DNA from: Parachaetomium inaequale
Lineage: Eukaryota > Ascomycota > Sordariomycetes > Sordariales > Chaetomiaceae
Direction: 5' to 3'
NCBI GenBank assembly: GCA_033296685.1
Contig: MU854332.1
Location: forward strand, 124,001-188,000
DNA length: 64,000 nucleotides
The translations under genes and the position numbers were made by a program. The notes under the pieces are model-generated. The model was not told the DNA's origin, made no database searches, and worked only from the letters and a program-made list of their open reading frames with translations. This document shows positions 24,080 to 35,337 of this stretch, piece after piece; position 1 is the stretch's first letter; the number at the start of each line of letters is the position of its first letter.

Positions 24080-26402
24080 CTAAGCACCCGCCATAACCCC
24101 CCACCGCGCCCTCAACCCGTCCGTCCACCGCGCATACAACAGGTCCGACAGCGCCTTGCAGTGCTCCATGCCCGGCACAGCCGGATGGCCGGGGAATTTG
24201 GCCTCGAGCAGCGCCATTTTCTCTTTTTCTTTTTCCTTTTCCCTGTCTCTCTCCCTTTCTCTCTCCTTCTCTCTTTCACGCTCCCTTTCCCGCTCACCAT
24301 CCTTCTCCCTCTCCCCCCGCCGATCCCGATCCCGATCCCGATCGGGCCGCTCCTTCTCCAAATACCTTGGGTTCTCCGAAAAGGACGCCGACGGCGGCGA
24401 CACAGGCCGCGGGAGCATGCTCCCCCTCCGGCGGTGGTGGCTCATCAAGTGGGGATTCTCCTGGCTAAACACCAGCTTAGACGGGCTGCCCGAGAGAGGG
24501 CTACCCGCGCCCGAGCCCGAGCCGGCGAGGGTGGTGGCGGTGGACGGGCGGGACGATTTGATCAGCACCGTACCCTGCGGCGGGGTGCCGTCTTGCGGTA
24601 CCTTTGATGAGGTCGATGATGGCTGGACGGTGGGCTGGGGGAGGAAGGTGTTGCTGAGCCTGGTGTCCTGGGATACGGTCGACACCAGGTTGCGGAGCAG
24701 GTGGTAGGCGCCCTCGGGGTCGACGGCGTCGAGGAGGGCGAAGGCGTCCGAGAGGCGGGCGAGGGCCTCGCGCTTGGAGGAGGCGGCGGTTTGGGCGTGC
24801 AGCTCGTCGAGGCAGGGCTCGAGGGCCTTGGTGTAGAGGCGGCGGCCGAGCATGGCTTCCTTGCTGTTGGGCTCGACGGGCGCGTGGTAGGCGGGCGGGG
24901 GGTGGTTTTCGTTGGCGAACTCGGGCGGGGAGGAGCCGAGGCCGCCGCCGGGGTTGGAGCTGTCGGAGGGCACGCGCCGGAAGAGGCGCATGGTGGACCC
25001 GGAGTTGCCGAAGGACATGTCGGGTTGGAGAGGGCGCTTTGGTCCGAGGGACGGGCGCGGGGAGCCGTTGGAGACGTGGCGGCGGATTGAGTTCTGGCGG
25101 GAGCTCTGGCGCGACGCGGACGATGGCTGGCGCCGTACCGTCGCCTTTCGCACCGTCCCTGGGGTGTTGGGTTGGAGAGGCCCGTCCTTGAGGTCCAGCT
25201 TGCGCATCGCGTCCTCGACGGCAAAGGCGGACGACGGCTTCCTAGACCGAACAGTCCCCCTTCTCGGCACGATCGACTTGACTGTGTCGAACACCCACTC
25301 GTCGGCCTCGTCCTTGGGAGAGATGGTGTGCAGTGTCTCCTGGTAGTAGACCGGGTGTTTCGCATGGTCGAACCTGACATCGGCCATCCGCTTGCGCTGG
25401 ATCAACTCCTGCAGGGCTTCCACCTTGCCTGCCGAGCGAATGAAGCGATGCTTCAGGAGCTCCTTTGCGGTCGGCCGGTAATCGGGGTCCTTGACCAGGC
25501 ACTGTGCGACGAAATCCTTGAACTCCTTGCTGAACTTGCCCTCGAGCCTCGGGGGCGCGTTCTTTGGGATGTGGAAGAGGACCTTCATGGGGTGGAGGCT
25601 GGCATGGGGAGGCTCGCCAAGGGCCAATTCAATGGCGGAGATACCCAGCGACCAGATGTCAGCCTTGAAGTCGTAGCCGGCCTGCTGGATCACTTCCGGG
25701 GCCATCCAGAAGGGTGTGCCGACGAAGGTGTTGCGCTGCGACTTCATGTAGGTCAGCTGCGCAGCGACGCCGAAGTCTGCCAGCTTGACCTTGCCCGTCT
25801 CGGACAATAGCACGTTTGCGGCCTTGATGTCGCGGTGTATCTTGCCCTCGGAGTGCAGATATTCGAGGCCGAGCAGCAGCTCGCGGCAGATTATGGCGAT
25901 CTGGACCTCGTTGAAGATGCCTGATTTGAGCTGCGCAGCTGTCAGCACCAACCCAACGGGCGTCGCAAGACGTCGCAACAAGACGTACCAGGTCGAGGCA
26001 GGACCCGCCACCCAGGTACTCCATGACAATCCACAGCTTGTGTCCGCGCAGGAAGCTGGCCTTGTACTGGGTGACATAGCTGCTGGCGCACGTGCTGAGC
26101 ACCGAGATCTCCTGCTGGATCTCCTGGATATCGTCTTCGCTCGACTCGAGATCGATCTGCGCGGCAATGCGAATCAGTGTCTGGCTTAGTCGTTGCAACA
26201 CGCGAGGCGGCACCTACGTGCTTGATGGCGACCGTCTCCCCCGTCGCCTTGTCGATGCCCTTGTACACGACGCCGAAGCTGCCACCTGCGCAGACAGTCA
26301 GTCAGCCAATTGCGACGTGCCCACAGCATGCGCCCGGTGTCGCGACTCACGTCCGAGCTCCTCCAGCACCTGATAGCGGTTTGCGACACCTTCGTCGGCC
26401 AT
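24080..26402 (-). CDS. Ste20/GCK-type Ser/Thr kinase, Sid1/SepL-like
   Basis: Germinal-centre kinase with an N-terminal catalytic domain. Exons 26351-26402, 26218-26285, 25989-26156 and 24080-25930 join in phase to 712 residues. Kinase motifs: glycine loop GRGSFGVVYK (about 17-26), ATP lysine in VAIKH, IHRDIKAANVLL, DFGVAAQL, GTPFWMAPEVIQQ (activation loop) and ADIWSLGISAIE; the domain ends near residue 270. A disordered Ser/Pro/Arg region follows, then a helical stretch (LYTKALEPCLDELHAQ, REALARLSDAFALLDAV) that resembles the C-terminal regulatory segment of fission yeast Sid1, then a highly charged Arg/Glu/Lys/Asp run near nucleotides 24200-24340, and a tail with LSDLLYARWTDGL. This supports the septation-initiation kinase Sid1 (SepL in Aspergillus); MST-type or Sps1-type paralogues are the main alternatives. 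It is divergent from CYK3. Confidence 0.85.
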
Positions 26403-27660
26403 TTTCGTCTTTGTTGTTGTTGTCACGGTCAAGCGGTGGCGGGACTCGGGCATGGCGCACTGACAGAGAGTCGCCTGGTACAGACGAACGGTGGAGACTG
26501 ATGGGGACGACGAGAGGAGGCGGAGACTGCTGGCCGGGGACGAGGGCAGCGGTCGACCTTGGTCAACCTTGGTCCGGTGCTTGTGGTGGCCGGGCGAGGA
26601 GGAGCTGGTGATGGGTTCCTGGCTGCGGGAAGCCGAGCCGAGTCTCGCAGGGTGTACGCTGTGCCGACTGACGGGTATTAAAATTGGGCCCCTTTGGCTA
26701 GCAGGGTGCGCTGGTTGTCCGGGTGCTGGGATGTCGAGCACAGGCCATTGTTTACTTTGGGAGATGGGCGCTGGGATTGGACGGCAATGGGGAGCTGAAA
26801 GCCTTCACCGCTCAACTGAAGGGACCGAGTGTAAGAGCTGGCAAAAACTGAAGCCGCGGGATATCTGGATTTTCACGGGCAGTTGGGATGGAACCCAGTG
26901 GAGGTTTGGATTTTGCAGGTGTTCTACGCTGTACGTCAAGTGGAATGCCCGACACGCTGTCGATGCAACTGCGGGCAGTCCTGAGAAAACCAGAAGGCAC
27001 CTCAGCTTTGCTGTCGGCGCATTCCGCTGCGTGCGGCTGCGACAGCACTGACAGCCGCTCGGGCCAATTGGACAACAGGGCCGGCATTTGGGCGGCATGC
27101 AGTGCACCCCTATTGGGGCAGGTGGGGGTACCTGCAGGTGGGGCAGCCCGTTGCCCCTCGCAACTGTTGTTCGGCGGGAAGGAGCTTGGACCTGCCATCA
27201 CCGGGCAGCAGCTGGCTCGCTCCCTCTGGCGCTTGCACGCACAGAGCCCGTAAAATGCCCGCCAGCTGCGAACCGAAGCCAGCCGATTCCAGTTCCAGTT
27301 CCAGTTCCAGCTCGTCTTCAGAGGTTTTCCAAAATCACACTCCCACCGACTCGGCGAACTGTGGGGGAGCCAGGACACCCCTTCAACTGCAACGACACCA
27401 CTCCTATACACTCCCCGGCCATCGCCAGTGCTGGGCTCCCTGTCCTTGACTCCCTCCTTCTTCCTTCATCTCACCCTAGACCTGCCCGGTGGATGGCTCT
27501 CCCCCGTCTTGCAACTCCACTTCTGCTTGCCGAGCAATTCGAGAGGCTGGTGCCGTCATCGCCCGCCCCGTCCCGGCCTTGCGCACCCCGTCATTCCTGC
27601 GATAAAGCGACCCGAAATTGAGTCAAAGAGGACCGCCCAACCCCGACCCCGACCACAACA
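26403..27660. promoter_or_regulatory. divergent promoter between Sid1-like kinase and CYK3
   Basis: 1.26 kb between the two start codons, with no supported gene. The region near 27285-27315 has a TTCCAG-type short repeat. It contains both promoters and 5' UTRs; no specific factor sites can be assigned from sequence alone. Confidence 0.55.
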
Positions 27661-30600
27661 ATGGTTCTGGCACCGCCGCCGCTGCCCACGCGCTTCCCTT
27701 GCTGGGTGCGCGCAGTGTACTCGTGGGGAGGCGAGGTGCGTGTGTTTTGTTTGCGCTGCGCTGCTGCATGTTGTGTATGCTGACCACTCTCGTGCTGCAG
27801 TCCAAGCGAGATCTCGGCTTTATCGAGGGCGACCTCATCGAGTGCCTCAACGCAGGCGACGGCTCTTGGTGGACAGGCAGGCTGTTTCGCGACAGGAGAG
27901 CCGTCGGCTTGTTCCCGTCAAACTTCGTCGAGGTGCTCCCGGACAACTTCCGTCCTACCACCAGATCCGTCAGCCCGCTGCCCAACAGCAACACGCCGAG
28001 CCCGAGAGGCACGCCCCAGAAGTCGAGGACCTTCCGCAAGCCCTTCGAGGCCTACGCCAAGGCGCCGCACTATACAACAGCCAAGGTCCCCGAGACATGG
28101 AAGGACGGCGCCAAGCCGCGCGATGCAGCAGAGACGTTGAGGGAGGGCGCCGCTCGATCTCGCGAGTCGCCGAGGAATTCGTTCGACCACGCCAGTGCAG
28201 CTCCTAGTGCCGATCGTGGACGAGGCCCCTCGCCTTCGCGGGCCCCTAGCCATGTTGGGCGAGATCCTTCTCCTGCCAGGGCCCCAAGCCATATTGGACA
28301 CGCTCACTCTCCTTCACGGGCTCCTAGTCATATTGGGCATGATCAGTTTCCTTCACGAGCACCCAGCCATATTCGGCAAGACCACTCTCCGGGGAGAGCT
28401 CCTAGCTTCGTTGGACGGGAACCCTCCCCGCAGGCCCCGATCTACGCCCACCAGAATCGCTCTCCTTCCCCAGCTCCCAGTCACATCAGCAGGGAACCCT
28501 CCCCCTCGCGAGCTCCTAGTTTTGGCTCCAGGGCACCTTCCCCTGCACCGTCATACATACCCTACCGGCCGCCGCAGACTCGTCAACATGCCTACCACCT
28601 CAGCTTGGACAGGGGGGATTCGTACAGGCCTGCGGTACAAGGTGGTGATTCCCCTCCGCCGCCGCCGCCTCCGCCACATCGTTCGAAGCTGGCTAGACAT
28701 GGCGCCCACGCGTCGTACGACGAGGGCTACTATGGGGGCCTATCGAGAGAACCGTCTGCTTTGTCTCGAGAGCACTCCAATGCGTCGTATGGGTACAACC
28801 CGCCGCAGCAGCCAATCGCCCCATACGAGCCTCCAACTCCAACTGCAGGATACCATACCCCCAGGATGCCGTCGCCGTGCCCTCCCTCGCCGGGAGCTCT
28901 GACACCGTCCCCTCTCAGAGAGGCAATGGACGACGTTATGGAGCAACTCGATGCGCTAGGGGCTGGCAGGGAGGCTGAATCCCCGGAGCCGGAACCGGAG
29001 TTGGACCCCTGGTCTCCGGAGTCGTTCGATATGGTGCAGCACCTTTCGAGAAAGAAGCGAGACCAGCAACACCGCCCGCAAACCTCGACGGGCGTCCCGC
29101 TTCATGTAGACGAAGGATACGAAACATACAGTGGGAGTGCGGAATCTTCGCAAGAGCCCACCCCGCAGGAAACTTACCAACAACCGCTTCCTCAGCTCAG
29201 CAACTACGTCGAACGGATGGAGTCGAGGTTGAGAACCATGCACCAACAAAGCTCAAGCATGCTCGACGTGGGGGACGAGCCGCCGCCTCCACCTCCAAAG
29301 CGCGGTCACCTGTTCGAACGTCCCAAGTCCTCAATGGACATGCATGCGAAGCCGGAGGAGAAGCTGCGGCACAAAAAGTCGGCCTACGAGATCAGCCGGC
29401 AGGTCCTCAACAGGACCTTCACCACCAAGACCAACTCCACAAACAGCTCGTCCGCGACCCAGAGCACTGATCGGAGTCTGATGAGCGGCGTGTCCGCGGG
29501 AGGGATCAGCGCCACAAGCGCCGGGAGCCTGGCGAGGAAGAACCGGAGTAGGGCTCAGAGTGCACTCGCCATGCGGGATTTCGATCCCGACCGTCCCGGT
29601 ACGCCCTTCACCGGGGTTACATACCACAGCAGCCATGCGTCGGGTGAGCTGCGGTCTAAATCACAAATGGGCTTCCACGATGACCCCATGGCCTCGGTGG
29701 GGGGGCTCGTTTCTCCAAAGCCGAAAAAGCAGAATTTCATCAAGCGTATCCTCGAGTCTGCCAAGACCGGGGTCGCGAGCACCAGGGGCAGCATCGCGAT
29801 GACCAGCTCTGCCCAGACACCTTCGGGTCGGTCAACACCCGCTCTGCCTTCCCTCTCTGGGCCCCTTTTTAGCAAGGCGGGGCGAGATCCTGGTAGAGAG
29901 ATGGGCCTCGGTGGTGGCGTGGACTGGGTCCAGGTGCGGCGCGATGTGAACCGATCCAACTCGCTGAGCCAGAACGAGCTCCTGGAGAGAAGGGAGAGGT
30001 GCCAGATGCTGGACTACCCTGCGTTAGACCCGGTGGAGGAGCTGTACAGCAGCATCAACGGCGATGAGGCAGCGGACGGCATGCCGGTGGCCGAGCCGGT
30101 AAACTACAACGCCCTCAACCTGAGCCAGGTGGACAAGAACTCGCGCTTCCTGACCAACCTCCCTCCGACCACCACACCAATTACGCTGGCGACTACCTAC
30201 GTCTGCCGGCCATACCGCAGCGACGTCCAGCGCCTTCGCTCCATCTTTACCTGGGTGGCCGAAAAGATCTTCTGGGAGGAGGACTTTGACGGCCCCATTG
30301 ACACGCGGCGGGTTATCCAGACGAAGCGGGCGTGCGCCGAGGAGTACGCGACTCTGGTGTTGGAGATGTGTGCTGCAGTTGGGCTGACATGCGAAATCGT
30401 TCGCGGATACCTCAAATCTCCGGGCGAGATTCCGGATGTCAACATCGTTCCCAGGTCCAACCACTGGTGGAACGCTGTCCTCGTCGACAACGAGTGGCGG
30501 ATGATGGACTGCTGCCTCGCCAGCCCTTCCAACCCGCGGCGAATTCTGTACTCGAGCTACAACAGCTCGTCGGCTGATCCCTGGTGGTTCCTGGCGCGCC

Positions 30601-31673
30601 CGACCGAGATCTGCTGGACGCATATACCCGAACACCACGGGCAGCAGCATATCTGCCCACCGGTTGCTCACGATGTTCTTCTCAACCTGCCCTGCGCCTG
30701 CCCCCCGTACTTCAAGAACGAGCTCGAGATGATCGACTACAACACCTCGCTCACGCGGATCGAGGATCTCGAGATGGTGCACATCCAGTTCAGCGTCCCG
30801 GCCGACGTCGAGGTGGCCGCCGAGGTCGAGGTGCGCAGCTACTCGCGCGACGCCGACGGCGACTGCTTCGAGTCGGGCGACACGGTGAGGAAGCGGGCGC
30901 TCGCCCAGGCGGAATGGTTCAACGGCGTCAAGCGCTACACCATCAAGGCGCTCCTACCAGGCGACGAGGGCACGGGCACGCTCAAGGTGTACGCCGGCAA
31001 GCGCGGGCTCATGCACAGCATCAAGGACGTGCCGCACCCGCTCGCCTTCGCGCTGCCCATTATCCACACGGGCGAGAACCCGCCCTACGAGTTCGTCACG
31101 CGCCACCCGACCCCGCACGCCCAGCGCCACGACATCTACGTCGTCCAGCCCCAGTGCCAGCGCCTCGCGCTCAACAACACGTTCGTCTTTGCCATCCGCC
31201 AGCACCCCAGCACCCTCGGCGCCGCGCCGGCGTCGGCCTCCTCCCCCATGACGCCCTCGTCCAACCCGGGCAACGCCAGCCCCATCCCCTTTGTCCGCCC
31301 CGGCAGCGCCATGAGCATGACCAGCTCCAGCGCTGCCGGGTCGTCCAACCCGAGCACCGTCGCCAGCGGGGGGAGCGGTTCCAAGAAGCCCGCCAAACTG
31401 GCCATCCAGACGCCCGGCGGCAAGATCCTGCGGCTGATGCGCAAGGAGGAGAGGCGCGGGATTGGCGGCGTGCTGGGTGGCGGTGGCGGTGGTGGTGGCG
31501 GGCGCGGTCCGGCGTCGCCTGCGGCGATGCTGGGCGATGACGACGCTGCGGGGGATGGCGGCGTGTGGGAGACGATTATCAAGTGTTCTGAGAGGGGGGT
31601 GTGGAGGGGGTTGGTGCTTGCTGATCGGACGGCAAGGTGGTGCGTTTTTGCCGAGTGGGTGTGTGAGGGGTGA
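27661..31673 (+). CDS. CYK3: cytokinesis protein 3 (SH3 + transglutaminase-like)
   Basis: Homologue of Cyk3, which acts at the division site to promote primary septum formation. Exons 27661-27735 and 27801-31673 join in phase to 1315 residues. The N-terminal SH3 domain (about 10-65) reads PTRFPCWVRAVYSWGGE, then DLGFIEGDLIECLNAGDGSW, then GLFPSNFVEVL. A long disordered Pro/Ser/Arg-rich region follows and holds a 42-base tandem repeat (28225-28560). The transglutaminase-like core (about 840-960) contains RACAEEYATLV with Cys870, NHWWNAVLVDNEW with His913 and RMMDC with Asp928, so a Cys-His-Asp triad appears present. Then come a beta-rich C-terminal domain and a tail WETIIKCSERGVWRG..LADRTARWCVFAEW. 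A longer open frame starts upstream at 27618 but includes intron sequence. The divergent neighbour is a Sid1-like septation kinase. Confidence 0.93.
28225..28560 (+). repeat. 42-base in-frame tandem repeat in CYK3
   Basis: About eight degenerate units encoding a motif of the form SP-SRAPSHIG-D (14 residues); RAPSH or RAPSF recurs at nearly regular spacing, with the last units less regular. It lies between the SH3 and transglutaminase domains and is likely disordered, with several PxxP-type and basophilic phosphorylation contexts. Confidence 0.85.
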
Positions 31674-32524
31674 TCTTTGCACTCATCCCCTGACTTTGAG
31701 AGGCCTCGCGGTGTGTGGTGTGGTGCGGTGGGGTTGGGTTGGGTTGATCTTTTGAGGATCAGGACGAAAGGAGATCTGTGTTGGGGGTTATATTTTATCC
31801 ATGTTTGTTTGTTTTTCTCTCTGTGTGTGTGGATATGGCTGGACCTTTTTCCCTCCGTTTGTCTAGGGCACCGGCGTATGTACGGATAGCGAGCGTTTGT
31901 GTCTGTGTATGCGTGTGTGTGTTTGTCTTATTTGATTCATCAGCCGGCCGGGTTTGCATATTGGGGCGTTTTAATGTTTGAGGCTGGGTTGGGGAGGGTG
32001 GGTGGTGGTGGTGGTGGCGCTCACTCAGGGGGCCTGATGGGTGGAATGTGATGGCCTTGGTGGGTGGTGGGACATGATGGTATGGGATAGGGTCTGGGGT
32101 GTATGAGTAGTTTCGGCCGGTAGAGAAGAGATGATGGGTTTGTTTGCTTCAGTGCTGTTGATATGGGTTGGTCTTTGTGTGTGATGTGTGCTCTGTTGGT
32201 GCCCTCAGTTGATGCCACCTACTCTGATCTGAACCTGATCATCATGACAAACAGACGAGCGAGCGAGTGAATGGAACCTTGAGCTTAACCCTTTCAAGGG
32301 GGGAGGCGAGGGAGTCAGCGCATACAGCACAGGGGATTCCCCAGTCGTCACCAAGTCCCCGCCTACACCTGCAATGGCCCCCAGAGTGCTGGTTCACCAT
32401 CCCAGGATACTTAGCGGCGCTGCTCAAAGGCTCAGTCAAGATCAAGCTGCGCCATCCGTCGGGGGTGCCCAGCTGCTATCGCCTGCCTCGCAGCCACAGG
32501 CCCGCTATACAGGAACATGAATAT
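31674..32524. other. intergenic: CYK3 3' flank, TG-rich
   Basis: A TG/GT-rich stretch near 31890-31930 and GGTGG-rich DNA around 32000. No gene seen; the convergent neighbour is the APH-like pseudogene. Confidence 0.6.
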
Positions 32525-33885
32525 TTATTGGGCAGCCGGGCTGTATCGAAACATGGCAATGAATTCCTCCCTTGTCATCCCACCGCTGTCCACGAGCGCT
32601 TTGTACTCCTCTCCCTTCTCCAAAGCCGCATCGTACTCGTCCAAGGCGGCGCACCTTTTGCGCCGCAAACGCGTCAAGCTCTGCCGGGTTGTCAAATTCC
32701 TTCCCGCGCCTCGCCCACTCCTCGGCACCCAGATGTCGGCGCAGCTGCGTAAAAGGAAAGCTGCGCTGGTCGTTGAAGCCCGCCGAAAGGAGCATGTGCA
32801 GCCACATGGCGCCCGAGTCCTGCGACCACTGGACGAGACAGGAGAGCTCCCTCTCCTCGTGGCCCGGTATTTTGGCCTCTTCTTCCGCCAGGACGCGCTT
32901 GAAGATGTCGAGGCACCGGAAGTACCGCGCGGCGACCCTGGGCGGCTCGCCGTCGTCGTCGCAGATCAGCTTGAAGTTGCCACGGTCGTAGTCTGTGTGG
33001 ATGAAGTCGGGGATGAGGGATTTCAGGACATTGAAGGCCACGTGTTTGCTTCTGGCGTCGTAGGGACCGGCTACCGAGTTCGGCTGGTGGACCAGTTGCT
33101 CCTAGTCCTGTCCAGCGACGTACTGGAAGTACTCGGTCGTCGTCGCGAACCCCTGGCGTTGGTCACCTAAAGATGGGTTGGTTCAGTTGACTCACCGCCG
33201 AGATAAAAGAGACGAGGCATACCGAAAGTGTCAACGCCTCCGTTCTGGAGGATGGTATGTGCTTTGAAGGTCAGCGGGCGTACTGGTATAACAACAGGGC
33301 TTTCTGTTCCATCTCTTGGCGACGGGAGGCTGCCGATCGTGTCAAAGTCGAGTTTGAAGAGCTGGAGCAGGAAATTTGCAAACTGCCTGTAGAGAGCCTC
33401 AATATCATCATCACTAATGTCCGCCCTCATAAGTCTCGTGGGGCATTCGGCATTGGGTCCTTGAGAATGTCGCTGAGGCTCACGCCGTCGATGAAATCCA
33501 TGATGATGAAGGGGCCCAGCTCGAGGGGGTTGCTGGCAGCGGGACTCCAGGCCTGGACTTTCGGTACGGGAATGCTGGTCCCCTCACGGATGAGACTCAG
33601 GGCCTTCACCTCAACGGCGACCTTCTCATCGGCATAGCCATGGTGCACATTTCCCACACGAGGGAAACGGACCATCCGGGCGGTGCCGTCGCCGAAAACC
33701 ATCTTCATGCCGGCGTTGAAGGCGCCGTAGTGGAAGGTACCCTCGAGTTGGCATGGAAGGCCGCCGGGATGGAAGGTCGACACCCACTGGCAGAGACGGC
33801 CCGTTCAGTAGGCCTCGTTCACCTTGTCGACCCAGAGTTGGCCCTGCACCTGGTAGGCGAGATCGATGAGCGCGTTGTAGTCCAT
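32525..33885 (-). pseudogene. aminoglycoside-phosphotransferase (APH) family pseudogene
   Basis: A kinase-fold APH family gene of the type common in filamentous fungi, broken in several places. From the ATG at 33885: MDYNALIDLAYQVQGQLW, in-frame TGA at 33807-33805, then WVSTFHPGGLPCQLEGTFHY..GMKMVFGDGTARMVRFPR and PFIIMDFIDGVSLSDILKD; then a one-base frameshift near 33440, then LMRADISDDDIEALYRQFA and TFKAHTILQNGGVDTFG. After a 29-base pseudo-intron (too short to be normal), DQRQGFATTTEYFQYVAGQD ends in TAG at 33104-33102. The remainder reads IPDFIHTDYDRGNFKLICDD, then jumps to DGEPPRVAARYFRCL: the segment expected to hold the catalytic aspartates and a DLEW-type motif looks deleted. A second frameshift is near 32645. 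The two stops fit CGA-to-TGA and TGG-to-TAG changes. The N-terminus is also short. Whether any protein is made is unknown; I expect none. Confidence 0.85.
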
Positions 33886-34208
33886 AATGGCAGAGACGGC
33901 GTCAATAGTGTGGGAGTTGAGCGCTGGGGGGAATAGGAGCTTGATGGATGAATGGGCTCGGATTCAAAACACCTGGACGGCCTTGGCGCATGTGGGCGAG
34001 GCGCCCCCAGCCCCAAAACATTCGGGCGCCTTGGACTAGCGAGGCAGGCTTTGTTTTGATATCAAGTTTTTGGTAGGTTGAGGGAAAGATCTAGGGCCTT
34101 TACTCCCCTTTGATGGAACTGGAGTCAGCAACTTTCGATCATCACCATTTCTTTACAAGTAGAAAGTAGGGGGGGATCGATGCTGCCCCTGACACAATAT
34201 TATGTCGT
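33886..34208. other. short spacer, APH pseudogene to membrane-protein gene
   Basis: About 320 bases with no gene supported. The reading frame of the pseudogene stays open a little upstream of its ATG (..LNSHTIDAVSAI), so the original start may have been further out. Confidence 0.45.
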
Positions 34209-35243
34209 TTATTGGGGCGTGATGACGCCGACCCTATGTTGGTGAGGAGGACCTCCTAACCCCGACCCGGGTGGTCTCTCAAACCCATCCGGTGCAAGCT
34301 CATGCGGTCCACGGATGCATGCCTCTAACTCGTGTGTCGTCGTTGGCACAGCATCCGGACTGAGCTCTGGTAGCTGGCGGACTTGGCTTCCTCGCAGCTC
34401 CGCTGCAGTCGCCGCTGGCCTGTCCCGGCCGTCGAGTTCTGGGACGCGAGGCTGACCATCACCGAGCTCGGCTTTCTGCCATGGCGCGCCGAGCGTGCCT
34501 GTCACGGCGTCTCCTTGGCTGCCTTCCAGTTCTGGTTTCCCGGGCTCGTCTTCATCGGGTGGATGCCACTGTTGCTGCTGCTGCCCCTGGCCGGCCCGCT
34601 TCTTTCTTCTCCGGAGGAATATAACGCCCACTACGACGAGTGCCAAAGCGGCAACGGGCCCAATGACTTCATCGGCAATCCATGCGTTGTTGCTGGATGA
34701 GCTAGAGTCCCTTGGATTGTCGGGATTGCCTAATACAGCCAGCAAGGCTATTAGTATTTTGGGCCGAGTCATGGCGACCCTGCTGGGGAAGTAAGGTACC
34801 TAAGTCAAGTAGCACCGACAACAGACATTACATACCTGCTGCTCCAGTGGCGGTTGGAACCGTGGATGTCCTGCTGGTCTGGGGAACTGGATCCTCAAGA
34901 TACAAGGTTGAATACTTGAATTCGGAGGAGGGGGGCTCGCAGACATATTCGACGATCATGCCGCTGGTGTCTACAGGCGACACCGAACGGGAGAGGATTG
35001 TAACGCTTGCGCAAGCGCTGTCACTTCCAATATAAAGGATTCGCAAGTCAGTTACTGACATAGCTTTGAGGGCTCAAGGGAAAGTAGTTAATAACCAAGC
35101 TCTTGCACTGCTCTTATAGAACACAGTACCAGCGAGACAAGTCGTTGGTATCCTGCATTCCCCAATGAGAGGACAGCAAGTGCCATGGTGGCCGGACACG
35201 GTGCGGGTTCTGTCGGCGTCGCATCTGATGAGTGTATCTATAT
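34209..35243 (-). CDS. cysteine-rich single-pass membrane protein, unknown function
   Basis: Exons 34209-34729, 34836-35054 and 35109-35243 join in phase (introns 34730-34835 and 35055-35108). A further upstream exon ending 35338 would also join in phase but looks like part of an amidase relic, so the N-terminus and signal peptide are not resolved. Visible: a Cys-rich part (RCDADRTR, HHGTCCPLIGEC, PTTCLAGTVFY), a second segment with SACASVTILSRS and VCEPPSSEFKYSTLYLE, a Ser-rich linker, one transmembrane helix (VIGPVAALALVVVGVIFL) then a basic stop-transfer (RRRKKR) and a Pro/Gln/Glu-rich tail of about 135 residues ending VGVITPQ. This layout resembles the WSC/Mid2-like surface sensor proteins of ascomycetes. 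It may be intact, truncated or decaying; I do not assign a function. Confidence 0.5.
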
Positions 35244-35337
35244 CTAATGCAAGTAGAAGCAGCACAGCACTAGTTTAGAGTTCATAACTCCTAATAAAGG
35301 GGTAAGAGGTGGGAGACTCAGAAAGGGGTTGGCTTAC

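Noticed and set aside
28195..28902. Plus-strand alternate frame inside CYK3
   Set aside because: Off-frame shadow over the tandem repeat; the SH3 and transglutaminase frame is clear.
33145..33178. 29-base intron within the APH pseudogene
   Set aside because: GT..AG is present but it is well below the intron lengths seen in every other gene here; treated as part of the decay.
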